In this document: in pieces, positions 8,519-16,751 of the stretch
Layout of the letters: the number at the start of each line of letters is the position of its first letter
How positions within the stretch are numbered: the stretch's first letter is position 1
Assembly: GCA_964471325.1 (NCBI GenBank)
Contig: CAYYFL010000001.1
Span: forward strand, 111,147-175,146
Source of the DNA: Velamenicoccus sp964471325
GTDB lineage: Bacteria; Omnitrophota; Gorgyraeia; Velamenicoccales; Velamenicoccaceae
Direction of reading: 5' to 3'
Length of the DNA: 64,000 nucleotides
Made by a program: the position numbers and the translations under genes
The notes under the pieces: generated by a model
The model's input: the letters and a program-made list of their open reading frames with translations, nothing else
What the model was told of the DNA's origin: nothing
Databases searched by the model: none

Positions 8519-9766
8519 TTATCCCCTCACCAGGTCCGGGTATGCGGCCGGATCCCCGCCCGGGACCTCGGTGACGGCTCCGGTCCGCCTGTTTTTGAAC
8601 TCGAGCTTTCCCTCTTTGGTCCATCGGCTGCCCACGGTGATCCGCCAAGGAATGCCTGTCAGATCCGCATCTTTGAACTTAACCCCGGCGCGCTCATCCC
8701 TGTCGTCCAGGAGCACCTCGAGCCCCTGACGGCCCAGCTCGTCATGGAGCCTGACCGCCTCATCCCAGATAAGTTTGTCGCTGACGTTGACCGGCACGAT
8801 GAGAACGTCAAACGGCGCAACCTCTTTGGGCCAGATGATCCCGTTGTCGTCGTGGTTCTGTTCGATAACGGCAGCGATCAGCCGGCTGACACCGATGCCG
8901 TAACACCCCATCTGGACGATCTGCTGGTGCCCCGCCTCATCGAGGAATTTGACGCCGAGACTCTTGGAATACTTATCGCCCAGTTTAAAAATATGCCCGA
9001 CCTCAAGCGCATTGAGCTTCTCCATGTCCTGGTGACAATGCGGACACTCATTGATCTCGGCTTCATGTGCGCCCATCACCATCCCGCAGATCTTGCATCG
9101 GTAGACGACATCCTCACCGCTTTCCGCAGGCACCAAGAACTCATGGGACATGTCGCCTCCGATCACGCCGGAATCCGCCTTGATCGAAACAAAATCGAGG
9201 CCGCACCTTTTGAAGATCGCCTCATACGCCTGACGCATCTTTTCATAAATCTGGTTCAAACCCTCGAGGCCCCTGTCGAAGCTGTAAGCGTCCTTCATGA
9301 TGAATTCGCAGGAACGTACGACGCCGAACCTGGGCCTCAATTCGTCCCGGAATTTCGTCTGGATCTGGTAGAGCGTAAACGGCAGATCCCTCCACGATTT
9401 AACGTAGGCCGCAGCCAATTCCGTAATGACCTCTTCGTGCGTCGGCCCCAGGCACAACTTGCGGCCGCGGCGGTCCTGGAAACGGATCATCGTCTCGCCC
9501 ATCAGCTCGTCGCGCCCTGTCTTCTGCCAGAGCTCGATCGACTGCAGACTCGGCAGGAGCAATTCCTGGGCACCTGTCTTGTTCATCTCCTGGCGCACGA
9601 TATTCTCGATACGCGCCAGGACACGATACCCCAGGGGCAGATAGGAATATACGCCGGAGATGAGCATCCTCACCATCCCCGAACGCAGCATGAGCTTGTG
9701 GCTGGCGCTCTCGGCAGCCTCAGGCGCTTCCTTTAATGTCGTAATAAACGATCGGCTCCAAAACAT
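8519..9766 (-). CDS. proS: Prolyl-tRNA synthetase lacking the INS editing domain
   Basis: This class II synthetase charges tRNA-Pro. Motif 2 (TKFRDELRPRFGVVRS), motif 3 (GCYGIGVSRL, about 283-292) and a C-terminal anticodon-binding domain are present. It has only 415 residues, against about 570 for the usual bacterial enzyme. The roughly 180-residue INS domain that clears Ala-tRNA-Pro is absent. In its place is a short knuckle with CKIC (about 224-227) and CPHC (about 241-244), running straight into EVGHIFKLGDKYS, the sequence that normally follows INS. It lies between two cpaF genes. The start has no clear ribosome binding site. Confidence 0.93.
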   Translation of the reverse strand: MFWSRSFITTLKEAPEAAESASHKLMLRSGMVRMLISGVYSYLPLGYRVLARIENIVRQEMNKTGAQELLLPSLQSIELWQKTGRDELMGETMIRFQDRRGRKLCLGPTHEEVITELAAAYVKSWRDLPFTLYQIQTKFRDELRPRFGVVRSCEFIMKDAYSFDRGLEGLNQIYEKMRQAYEAIFKRCGLDFVSIKADSGVIGGDMSHEFLVPAESGEDVVYRCKICGMVMGAHEAEINECPHCHQDMEKLNALEVGHIFKLGDKYSKSLGVKFLDEAGHQQIVQMGCYGIGVSRLIAAVIEQNHDDNGIIWPKEVAPFDVLIVPVNVSDKLIWDEAVRLHDELGRQGLEVLLDDRDERAGVKFKDADLTGIPWRITVGSRWTKEGKLEFKNRRTGAVTEVPGGDPAAYPDLVRG

Positions 9767-9933
9767 GAGGAGAGCTTCTTTGTTTGACGACCCGATAGAT
9801 GACCAGCAAGCAAATCACAAGATACAAACAATTCTCAATAACCAATCATCGAATGCCTTTGTTTGGTTACTGCCTGCCCTGCAGGCTTAGCCCGCGAAGG
9901 CGGAGGTCCTGGGATTTGGTTGTTTCTCCTATT
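9767..9933. repeat. Intergenic region with a short dispersed repeat
   Basis: These 167 bases hold no gene. On the plus strand AATAACCAATCATC is followed by GCCTGCCCTGCAGGC, a palindromic GC block. Inverted versions of both motifs occur before clpP (28866-28970). A promoter for proS could not be identified with confidence. Confidence 0.4.
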
Positions 9934-11202
9934 TTATCCTTCTGCTTGAAAAAGGTCCTGCGGCACATCCAGCCCGCGCAACTTAAAGCGCGGATAGAAC
10001 GAAGGCACAGCCCCCCAGACCTTCCACTGCCCCATCACCTGTTTATTTTCTTCGGAAATTCCCGTGATTTCATAGGAAAATAGGTCCTTGAGCACAACTT
10101 CGTCATTCTGCACACCCTGGACCTCCGTGATATGTGTGACCTTGCGCCGGCCGTCCAGGAGCTGTTCCTGCATGACAATGATATCAATGGCATTCGACAG
10201 CTGCTGCCGGATGGCCCACAAGGGGATCGCCGTATTGGACGTAATGATCATCGTCTCGATACGCGAGACCACATCAGAAGGAGAGCTGGCGTGCAAGACC
10301 GCCAACGCCCCGTCGTGGCCCGACGAGATTGCCTGGAGCATATCCAGGGCTTCGCTGCCGCGGATCTCACCCAGAATGATGCGGTCTGGCCGCATGCGCA
10401 GGGAGTTCTTAAAGAGATCACGGATCGTCACCTCGCCCTTGCCTTCGACATTGGCCTGACGGGCCTCCAGGGGGACGACATGCTTCTGCTTAAGCCGTAA
10501 TTCGTTCGTATCCTCGATGGTGATGATCCTCTCGGACTCATCGATATAATGCGAAAGGACGTTGAGTGTCGTTGTCTTACCGACACCTGTCGCGCCGGCA
10601 AAGATGATGTTGAGCTTGGCCCGGATCGCCGCGATGAGGAACCTGGCCATCTTGTCCGTCAAGGTATCGCGCTTGATCAAATCTTCCATCGTGGCAATAT
10701 CCCTGGAAAATTTGCGTATGGTGATCACCGGCCCCACCAGAGACAAAGGAGGCAGGACGATGTTAACCCTGGAGCCGTCAGGAAGAGAAGCATCCACATA
10801 AGGGCTGGATTCATCGACACGACGCTGCGTCGGCGCCATGATCTTTTCGATCGTCTGCAGGAGTTGACGGTTGTTCTCGAATTTGATGTCCGTCAAGGCC
10901 ATCATGCCGTTCTTTTCGGCATAGACGTTGTCCGGACCGTTGACCATGATCTCGGAAACAAAAGCGTCATTCAACAAGTTGCTCAAAGGACCGAAGCCGG
11001 CGACCTCATCGATCAGCTCAGAGACGATCTTCTCGCGTTCTTCCAGCGCCACGCTCAGGCGCTCGACGGAAATAATATACTCCATGGACCGGAGGATATC
11101 TTTCCTGAGCTTTTCCTTGTCCATGGTCCTCATATTGAAAAGATATTCACCGCTGATCAAATGCTGACGGATCTTCTCCTTGATCTCTTTCAAATCCTTC
11201 AT
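9934..11202 (-). CDS. cpaF: CpaF/TadA-type secretion ATPase, copy 2
   Basis: This is a second CpaF-family ATPase (422 residues), clearly divergent from the copy at 7252-8517. It shows FGPLSNLLNDAFVSEIMVNG in the N-terminal domain, Walker A GATGVGKTT (about 203-211), the Asp box ITIEDTNEL, Walker B IILGEIRG and the His box AVLHASS. The C-terminal tail carries a region unlike copy 1 (GQWKVWGAVPSFYPRFKLRG). Its ATG shares ATGA with the stop of ispG. Two ATPases so close together suggest separate Tad-like systems or a heteromeric motor; the sequence does not decide between these. Confidence 0.88.
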   Translation of the reverse strand: MKDLKEIKEKIRQHLISGEYLFNMRTMDKEKLRKDILRSMEYIISVERLSVALEEREKIVSELIDEVAGFGPLSNLLNDAFVSEIMVNGPDNVYAEKNGMMALTDIKFENNRQLLQTIEKIMAPTQRRVDESSPYVDASLPDGSRVNIVLPPLSLVGPVITIRKFSRDIATMEDLIKRDTLTDKMARFLIAAIRAKLNIIFAGATGVGKTTTLNVLSHYIDESERIITIEDTNELRLKQKHVVPLEARQANVEGKGEVTIRDLFKNSLRMRPDRIILGEIRGSEALDMLQAISSGHDGALAVLHASSPSDVVSRIETMIITSNTAIPLWAIRQQLSNAIDIIVMQEQLLDGRRKVTHITEVQGVQNDEVVLKDLFSYEITGISEENKQVMGQWKVWGAVPSFYPRFKLRGLDVPQDLFQAEG

Positions 11203-12269
11203 CCTATTTCTCCTTCCAGGAGCTTCAAGAGGGCCTCTTCCCCTTTTTTAAGTTCGACAGTCTGGACGATCCGGCCTTTCTTGAACAAGATCCCTTTATG
11301 CTTGGAAAAGGCGATCCCGATGTCTGCCTCCCGCGCTTCTCCGGGGCCGTTAACAATACACCCCATCACGGCTATCTTATAGGAACGGCTGCGCCCCTTG
11401 CTGTGAAAAGCGCGCTTCAAAAGCCACTCTTCAATGCGCTTGGCTTTTGAAGACAAATCGACCTCGCACCGGCCGCATGTAGGACAACACACCAGCTCCG
11501 GGCCAAAATGTCGTAACCCTAAGCTATTGAGCAGAGATCTGGCGACTGCGACCTCATTTCGGGGCCGGTCGAGCAAAGATATTCTTATTGTATCACCAAT
11601 GCCGCAAAATAACAACTCTCCGATCCCTGCGCTGGACTTGACGATACCATCCAGGGGCAGACCTGTTGCCGTCACCCCCAGGTGTAAAGGGTAATCGCAG
11701 ACAACAGCCATTTTTTTGTAAGCCTCTATAGTATCAAGCACATGCGACCCTTTTAAAGAAATCACAAGATCACAAAACCCTTCTTTTTCAAAAATTTTCA
11801 AATAGGCTAGGACTCCCTTGACCAGATCCGAGGCCGTATCGCGGCTGCGCTGACGCAGAGAGCCTGAATTTGCGCCTATGCGCACAGGAATGCGGGCCCT
11901 TTTAGCAGCTATGACCACCTCTCTGACCTCTTGCGGCCTGAAGATGTTTCCGGGATTCATCCGGATCTTGTCTGCGCCCGCTTCTATGGCTGCCAGGGCA
12001 AGCCGGTAATCAAAATGGATGTCCGCCACAAGAGGAATGTCCGCCCGGCGCCTGATCTTCTCAAGCGCGGCCGCATCCTGCAGGTTTTCAACAGCTAAGC
12101 GCACGATCTCGCAACCAGCCTCTTCCAATTCCCGGATCTGCCGCACAGAGGCTTCAATATCGCGCGCCCGGGTTTTGACCATGGACTGGATGGCGATCGG
12201 ATGTCCTGAGCCGATCCTGACCTTTCCGATCTTTACCGTTCTCGTTTTTCGTCTTTTAATCTTCAACAT
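11199..12269 (-). CDS. ispG: 4-hydroxy-3-methylbut-2-enyl diphosphate synthase (GcpE)
   Basis: IspG converts methylerythritol cyclodiphosphate to HMBPP in the MEP isoprenoid pathway and uses a 4Fe-4S cluster. The 356-residue protein has the TIM-barrel motifs VADIHFDYRLAL, NPGNIFRP and RIGANSGSL. The C-terminal cluster-binding region reads CCPTCGRCEVDL and later MGCIVNGPGEAREADIGIA, supplying the conserved cysteines. It lies two genes after dxr, another MEP gene, with rseP between, as in many bacteria. It overlaps the downstream cpaF by four bases. The ribosome binding site is weak. Confidence 0.96.
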   Translation of the reverse strand: MLKIKRRKTRTVKIGKVRIGSGHPIAIQSMVKTRARDIEASVRQIRELEEAGCEIVRLAVENLQDAAALEKIRRRADIPLVADIHFDYRLALAAIEAGADKIRMNPGNIFRPQEVREVVIAAKRARIPVRIGANSGSLRQRSRDTASDLVKGVLAYLKIFEKEGFCDLVISLKGSHVLDTIEAYKKMAVVCDYPLHLGVTATGLPLDGIVKSSAGIGELLFCGIGDTIRISLLDRPRNEVAVARSLLNSLGLRHFGPELVCCPTCGRCEVDLSSKAKRIEEWLLKRAFHSKGRSRSYKIAVMGCIVNGPGEAREADIGIAFSKHKGILFKKGRIVQTVELKKGEEALLKLLEGEIG

Positions 12270-12310
12270 AACAGCCTGTCAACAGGTGAGCCGGTCATCC
12301 AATTTGCCGG

Positions 12311-13384
12311 TTATTTCTGGAACATTGCCAAAAATTTATCCCAATAACCGTAACGTATCAGGTCGTTGCAGAAGATGAATATCGCCAGGATGATCAGGAA
12401 ACTCATCCCCACGTTGCTGACGATCTCTTCGGTCCTGGAAGCCAGGGGACGGCCGCGCAAACGCTCCAAACCCGCAAAGAAAATATGACCCCCATCGAGA
12501 ATGGGGAGCGGCAAAAGATTGAAGATCGCCAGGCTCATGCTGAGGATACCGATCACGTGCAGGATGGAGGAAAAACCGATCTTGGCGGCATTGGTGGTGA
12601 TAAAAAAGATCCCCAAGGGACCTGTCACCGAATCCTTGAACGACATCGTCCCAATAATGATATAGAACAAGGCCCTGATCGTCATGACGGTCATGTCCCA
12701 TAAGGTCTGCGCCCCTTTGATCAAGGCTTTCCAGAGACCATACCTGACCTTGATGATCTCATCCGACGGCTTGATGCCGATCAAACCGACCTCCACCTTT
12801 TTGCCCCAGATCGTCTCAGCCTCTTTGGCCTGGGGAGTCAACACAACGTCGAATTCTCCCCCATCGCGTTTCACCTTCAGCCGCACTTCCTGCCCTTTCT
12901 TTGCGTGAATACGCCTGGTCATGTCTTCCCAAAACCGGACCGGTTCTCCGTCAACGGCCGTCACCGTGTCGCCTGCTTTCAGGCCGACATTGGCCGCGGG
13001 CATGCCCGGCATCAACTCGCCGATCGTGGAGCTGAATTTAGGATAGCCCAGATAGAAAACCATCCAAAGGCAGAAAAATGCCAAAAGATAGTTGAAGAAG
13101 GGACCTGCAAAGATCACCTGTGCACGCCGGCCCGGCGGACGCGAAAGAAATTCATCCGGCGAGCCCTTGTATTCTTCCTTATTGTCGCCGGCCATCTTGA
13201 TGAACCCGCCGAAAGGAACGAGACAAAGCATATACTCGGTCGCCCCGACCTTTTTCGACAGGAGTTTCGGACCAAATCCGAGGGAAAATTTTTCCACGCG
13301 GATGCCCTGCCATTTGGCAACGAGAAAATGACCAAGCTCGTGGATGAGAATCAAAATGCTCAAAATCACGATAAAGATAATCAT
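12311..13384 (-). CDS. rseP: Site-2 intramembrane metalloprotease RseP
   Basis: RseP cleaves membrane-anchored anti-sigma factors and remnant signal peptides within the inner membrane. The first membrane helix carries the zinc motif HELGH (residues 15-19), followed by FGPKLLSKK and the re-entrant segment VPFGGFIKMAGD. One PDZ domain follows (about 115-190, GMPAANVGLKAGDTVTAVDG). The third zinc ligand is in LPLPILDGGH near residue 297. The 357-residue length fits one PDZ domain, against two in E. coli. AAGGA precedes the ATG and forms the edge of a large repeat element. Confidence 0.94.
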   Translation of the reverse strand: MIIFIVILSILILIHELGHFLVAKWQGIRVEKFSLGFGPKLLSKKVGATEYMLCLVPFGGFIKMAGDNKEEYKGSPDEFLSRPPGRRAQVIFAGPFFNYLLAFFCLWMVFYLGYPKFSSTIGELMPGMPAANVGLKAGDTVTAVDGEPVRFWEDMTRRIHAKKGQEVRLKVKRDGGEFDVVLTPQAKEAETIWGKKVEVGLIGIKPSDEIIKVRYGLWKALIKGAQTLWDMTVMTIRALFYIIIGTMSFKDSVTGPLGIFFITTNAAKIGFSSILHVIGILSMSLAIFNLLPLPILDGGHIFFAGLERLRGRPLASRTEEIVSNVGMSFLIILAIFIFCNDLIRYGYWDKFLAMFQK

Positions 13385-13390
13385 ATATTT

Positions 13391-13607
13391 TCCTTAATTT
13401 TGCCTATAACAGGGTTTCTTTTCCTTGCAAAATTAGGCCCTCCGCTATGTGGAATGCGGAGGCCTACCCTTTCTGGGTTAACTCCGCACTTACTCAGTCT
13501 GCTGTTTCAGCAGACCGTGAAAATTTACGCCGGATGGCCGTCCTGGCCGGCTGCGCCAGGCCGACGGCCTGGCCCTGGCACAAATTTTCAAGTGCCCAAG
13601 CGCGGAG
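13391..13607. repeat. Composite hairpin repeat between dxr and rseP
   Basis: Three modules are visible on the plus strand. The first is AATTTTGC (13396-13403) pairing with GCAAAATT (13427-13434). The second is AGGCC-TCCGC (13435-13445) pairing with GCGGAGGCCT (13456-13465). The third is a long stem whose outer arms are CTCCGCACTT (13482-13491) and AAGTGC...GCGGAG (13590-13607). Inside it lie a perfect 8-base stem GTCTGCTG/CAGCAGAC (13497-13515) and the pair TGAAAATTT/AAATTTTCA (13518-13526, 13582-13590). The element touches the rseP ribosome binding site at one end and covers the last codons of dxr at the other. Confidence 0.85.
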
Positions 13608-14772
13608 CCGACGCGTATTTCAGGGCCTTCTCCCGTGCGACCCGACGGCCAAAAGCATCAGCCGCAAAAATATCTTCAAGGGACCCTGCCCGGCTGGGAC
13701 ACCCCGAAGACGCCAGCGTCTCCTCGATGACATTCGCGATGCGCCCAAAGGTCAACCGACCTGCCAGAAAAGACGCCACAGCAACCTCGTTGGCGGCATT
13801 AAGGACGCAGGGAACGCTTCCGCCGGACCGCGCCGCTTCATATGCAAGGCGCAGACACGGAAATTTATCCATATCGGGCGCCGAAAAATCCAGACTCCCC
13901 ATCCGGAGAGGATCGAGGCTCAAAACGCCGTTGTTGGCCCACCGTTCAGGATAGCTCAGGGCGTACTGGATCGGCAGCTTCATATCCGTGACTCCCAACT
14001 GTGCCAAAATGGAACCGTCCATATATTCCACCATCGAATGCACGAGGGCCTGACGATGCACAAGGACCTTGATCTTATCCAAAGGCAACCCAAACAGATT
14101 TTTGGCCTCAATGACCTCAAGCCCTTTGTTCATCAGGGTCGCCGAATCCACCGTAATCTTGGGCCCCATCTTCCAGCGCGGGTGCGCCAGGACGGCCGCC
14201 CGGGACACATTCGCGAGACGGCTCCGAGGATAGTCCGCCAACGGACCACCCGACGCCGTCAGATACACGCGTTTGACCATAGACGCATTATATCCTTCCA
14301 GGCATTGGAAGATCGCGCTCTGTTCGCTGTCGATGGGAATGATCCTGGCCCCGCGTACCCGCGCCTCGTCTGCCAGAAGGGCCCCACCCACAACGACGGA
14401 TTCCTTGTTGGCCAAGGCGATCGTCTTGCCGGCATGGATGGCACTCCAAAGAGGGTAAATCGCCTCGGCGCCGACAACGGCGATAAGGACAATATCGGCC
14501 TCTTTGAGCGCGGCCAGGGCGCAAACCCCCTGACGCCCCGCCAAGACCTTGACGCCCTTGCGGCGGGCGGGACGGAATGTCCGCGCCTTCTCTTCGTCGG
14601 CAATGGCGACATAGCGCGGCGCGCACACGCGCATCTGGGACGCCAGCTTTTCGGTCCGGGTATTCACCGAAAGCCCGACAACGCGGACCCTGTCCTTAAA
14701 CCTGAGCGCCACGCTCAGGGCGCTCTCGCCGATGGACCCGCTGGACCCCAGAATCACGATATTTTTTTTCAT
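13588..14772 (-). CDS. dxr: 1-deoxy-D-xylulose 5-phosphate reductoisomerase
   Basis: Dxr (IspC) makes 2-C-methyl-D-erythritol 4-phosphate with NADPH, the first committed MEP step. The 394-residue protein starts with the nucleotide-binding motif GSSGSIGES (about 9-17). It has the substrate and metal site sequences IPIDSEQSAIFQCLEG and LTASGGP, and later KMGPKITVDSATLMNKGLE. The last codons (APRLGT then TGA) lie inside the arm of the repeat at 13391-13607, so the C-terminal tail seems to have been reshaped by that element. No ribosome binding site is evident. Confidence 0.95.
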   Translation of the reverse strand: MKKNIVILGSSGSIGESALSVALRFKDRVRVVGLSVNTRTEKLASQMRVCAPRYVAIADEEKARTFRPARRKGVKVLAGRQGVCALAALKEADIVLIAVVGAEAIYPLWSAIHAGKTIALANKESVVVGGALLADEARVRGARIIPIDSEQSAIFQCLEGYNASMVKRVYLTASGGPLADYPRSRLANVSRAAVLAHPRWKMGPKITVDSATLMNKGLEVIEAKNLFGLPLDKIKVLVHRQALVHSMVEYMDGSILAQLGVTDMKLPIQYALSYPERWANNGVLSLDPLRMGSLDFSAPDMDKFPCLRLAYEAARSGGSVPCVLNAANEVAVASFLAGRLTFGRIANVIEETLASSGCPSRAGSLEDIFAADAFGRRVAREKALKYASAPRLGT

Positions 14773-14968
14773 CTGACTGTCTGATCCACCCCGATGGCCT
14801 CAACGCTTCGTGAATTTCCTGCGCTCCGCGCGAGAAATTCACTCGCAGGCAACGGGGTTCCCCGCTGGCGCGGGATTTCACTGCAAATAATATTTTAGTG
14901 TTCAAAATTCGCCCTGACAACTTACGTTCGCTTGCCGATTGCGGCAGGCTCCATAAGTCTGGGGCTCA
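14773..14968. repeat. Hairpin-rich intergenic region before dxr
   Basis: The region between cdsA and dxr has no gene. It contains a perfect 9-base stem GTGAATTTC (14810-14818) with GAAATTCAC (14834-14842), and a short CGGGG-TT-CCCCG hairpin (14853-14864). An outer pairing of ACTTACG with CCATAAGT lies around 14920-14959. The layout resembles the third module of the start-proximal repeat family but lacks its conserved flanks. Confidence 0.55.
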
Positions 14969-15802
14969 TTAAAAAACCGTCGGTCCGGAAAATGCGCGGC
15001 TCGTGTAATAATGAATGAAAAAATAAAAAGCCGGAGCCGTAAACAGGAGGCTGTCGATCACATCCATGATCCCTCCCATGCCGGGAAGGATGTGACTGGA
15101 ATCCTTGGCGGCACAGTCCCTCTTGATCAACGACTCAGACAAATCTCCCAATAGACCCAGGAGACTTAAAACAACACCCAAAAGGACCAGGTTCACAAAA
15201 GAAAAGATCGGCCACGGCGGCAAAAAGGATTTGCTTACCAAAGCACCGCAGACGCCGAACGCGATGCCGCCGACGACACCCTCCACCGTCTTCTTCGGGC
15301 TGATCTTGGGGATCAAAGAGTGCTTGCCCCACCTGATGCCGACCAAAAAAGCGCCGATATCCGCCCCTTTGGTCACCAAAAGCAAGCAACCCGCCAATGC
15401 CATGCCGTGTTCAAGGATGCGGACCTTGATCATGAAGCTGAAAAGCCAAGAAATATAAAAAATGCCGAACATGGTCGTCGAGATTGCGACAACGGCATTG
15501 TCGCTCTGCGTACGCGAGAATTGAAGGATAAAGAGGCTGATCAAAGCCGCCATCACGAACAGAAGTTCCCAGCCCTTTGTCAGCTCAAACTTGAAATAAA
15601 TGGACAAGGGGATCACAATGCCGATGATGGTGCCGAAATACTTATAGATGGGGACCCCCTTGCGCTCGACCAGGCTGAAAAATTCATAAAGGCCCAGGGT
15701 CACAAGCCCGATGACTGTTGCCACATAAAGAAACTCGAAAAAGATACTGGCCAGGGCGAGGAGGCCCAAAGATACGGCCGAAATAATCCTTCTTTCAATC
15801 AT
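14969..15802 (-). CDS. cdsA: Phosphatidate cytidylyltransferase CdsA
   Basis: CdsA makes CDP-diacylglycerol from phosphatidate and CTP, the branch point of phospholipid synthesis. The protein (277 residues) has about eight predicted membrane helices. The C-terminal signature is present as SLIKRDCAAKDSSHILPG followed by GGIMDVIDS. The usual acidic and basic residues are kept, although MDVIDS replaces the more common DRIDS. The ATG at 15802 has GGAGGT five bases upstream and overlaps the uppS stop by 8 bases. The earlier TTG at 15814 is less likely. Confidence 0.93.
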   Translation of the reverse strand: MIERRIISAVSLGLLALASIFFEFLYVATVIGLVTLGLYEFFSLVERKGVPIYKYFGTIIGIVIPLSIYFKFELTKGWELLFVMAALISLFILQFSRTQSDNAVVAISTTMFGIFYISWLFSFMIKVRILEHGMALAGCLLLVTKGADIGAFLVGIRWGKHSLIPKISPKKTVEGVVGGIAFGVCGALVSKSFLPPWPIFSFVNLVLLGVVLSLLGLLGDLSESLIKRDCAAKDSSHILPGMGGIMDVIDSLLFTAPAFYFFIHYYTSRAFSGPTVF

Positions 15803-16508
15803 GGGCACCTCCAAAGCGACGCTGACGTTTCTGGAACTCTCTTAGGGCACGCTCAAAATCTCTCTTGCGAAAATCCGGCCAGAGAATGTTCGTGGCATAG
15901 AACTCCGTATAACAGATCTGCCACAGGAGAAAATTACTCAAACGCATCTCGCCCGACGTACGGATCAAAAGATCGGGGTCGGGAACACCGCGGGCATAGA
16001 GGGCGCCGGCAATGACCTTCTCGTCAATGTCTTCGGCCCGGCGGCGCCCCTCGACAACATCAACAACGATATGCCTGACGGCATCGACGATCTCCTGGCG
16101 GCCGCCATAATTGAAGGCGAGGATCACCCAGAGTTTCTTGTTATTTTTCGTGAGATCCTCGGCCCTGACGATCATGTCTCTGAGCGTTCCCGGCAACCCC
16201 TCCTTGCGGCCGGCATGCAGGAACCGTATGTCATTGTTGATCATGAAAGGAAGTTCCTCGGCCAGGATGGTTTCGCACATCCGCATCAGAAAGACGACCT
16301 CTGTCTCCGACCTTTTCCAGTTCTCGCTGGAAAAGGCATAGAGCGTCAAATATCTGATTCCCAGGCTCAAGGCGTCTTTAATGGTCTGACGCACCACCGC
16401 CATGCCGCGGCGATGGCCTTCGCTGCGCGCCAGTCCGCGGCGCGCGGCCCAACGGCCGTTGCCATCCATAATGATCGCGACGTGAAGCGATTGTTGGCTA
16501 TGTCTCAT
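15795..16508 (-). CDS. uppS: Undecaprenyl diphosphate synthase
   Basis: UppS extends farnesyl diphosphate by cis additions to the C55 carrier used for peptidoglycan and polysaccharide synthesis. The ATG at 16508 (MRHSQQSLHVAIIMDGNGRW) gives 237 residues and places the catalytic Asp of IMDGNGRW at about residue 15. Further family motifs are FSSENWKR and DLLIRTSGEMRLSNFLLWQ. The frame is open upstream to 16571, but those residues are not family-like. Gene order uppS-cdsA-dxr-rseP is widely conserved. Confidence 0.95.
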   Translation of the reverse strand: MRHSQQSLHVAIIMDGNGRWAARRGLARSEGHRRGMAVVRQTIKDALSLGIRYLTLYAFSSENWKRSETEVVFLMRMCETILAEELPFMINNDIRFLHAGRKEGLPGTLRDMIVRAEDLTKNNKKLWVILAFNYGGRQEIVDAVRHIVVDVVEGRRRAEDIDEKVIAGALYARGVPDPDLLIRTSGEMRLSNFLLWQICYTEFYATNILWPDFRKRDFERALREFQKRQRRFGGAHD

Positions 16509-16624
16509 GTGGATACGACTCCATCCGTCCGGTCTCGCTGATCCATCCGCCGCAGAACGTTGGCGGATCACATTCGGCCGGCAGACTTACGTCATTCTCA
16601 TTCCGTCAGTCTGGGCCTCATGTG

Positions 16625-16664
16625 AAAAAAGCCTTACACCCAAATATCTGAGAGCGAGGCTTTT
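16625..16664 (-). terminator. Possible Rho-independent terminator after the GH57 gene
   Basis: On the minus strand AAAAGCCT and AGGCTTTT form an 8-base stem around a loop of about 22 bases, with the downstream arm running into six T residues. It lies about 90 bases after the GH57 stop and before uppS. The long loop and A/T-rich stem make it a moderate candidate. A six-base stem CAGACT/AGTCTG lies beyond it, around 16583-16612. The rest of 16509-16751 holds no recognised feature. Confidence 0.45.
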
Positions 16665-16751
16665 CCAGCATCATTGCTTACCCCTTTGAGAGATAGCCCC
16701 TAGCTGCCGAATTCCCACCTGCCGACGGCTAAACGCTATGTCCAAAGGAGT

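Noticed and set aside
13447..14784. Plus-strand open frame of 445 codons
   Set aside because: It is antisense to dxr and crosses the hairpin repeat; no motif was seen.
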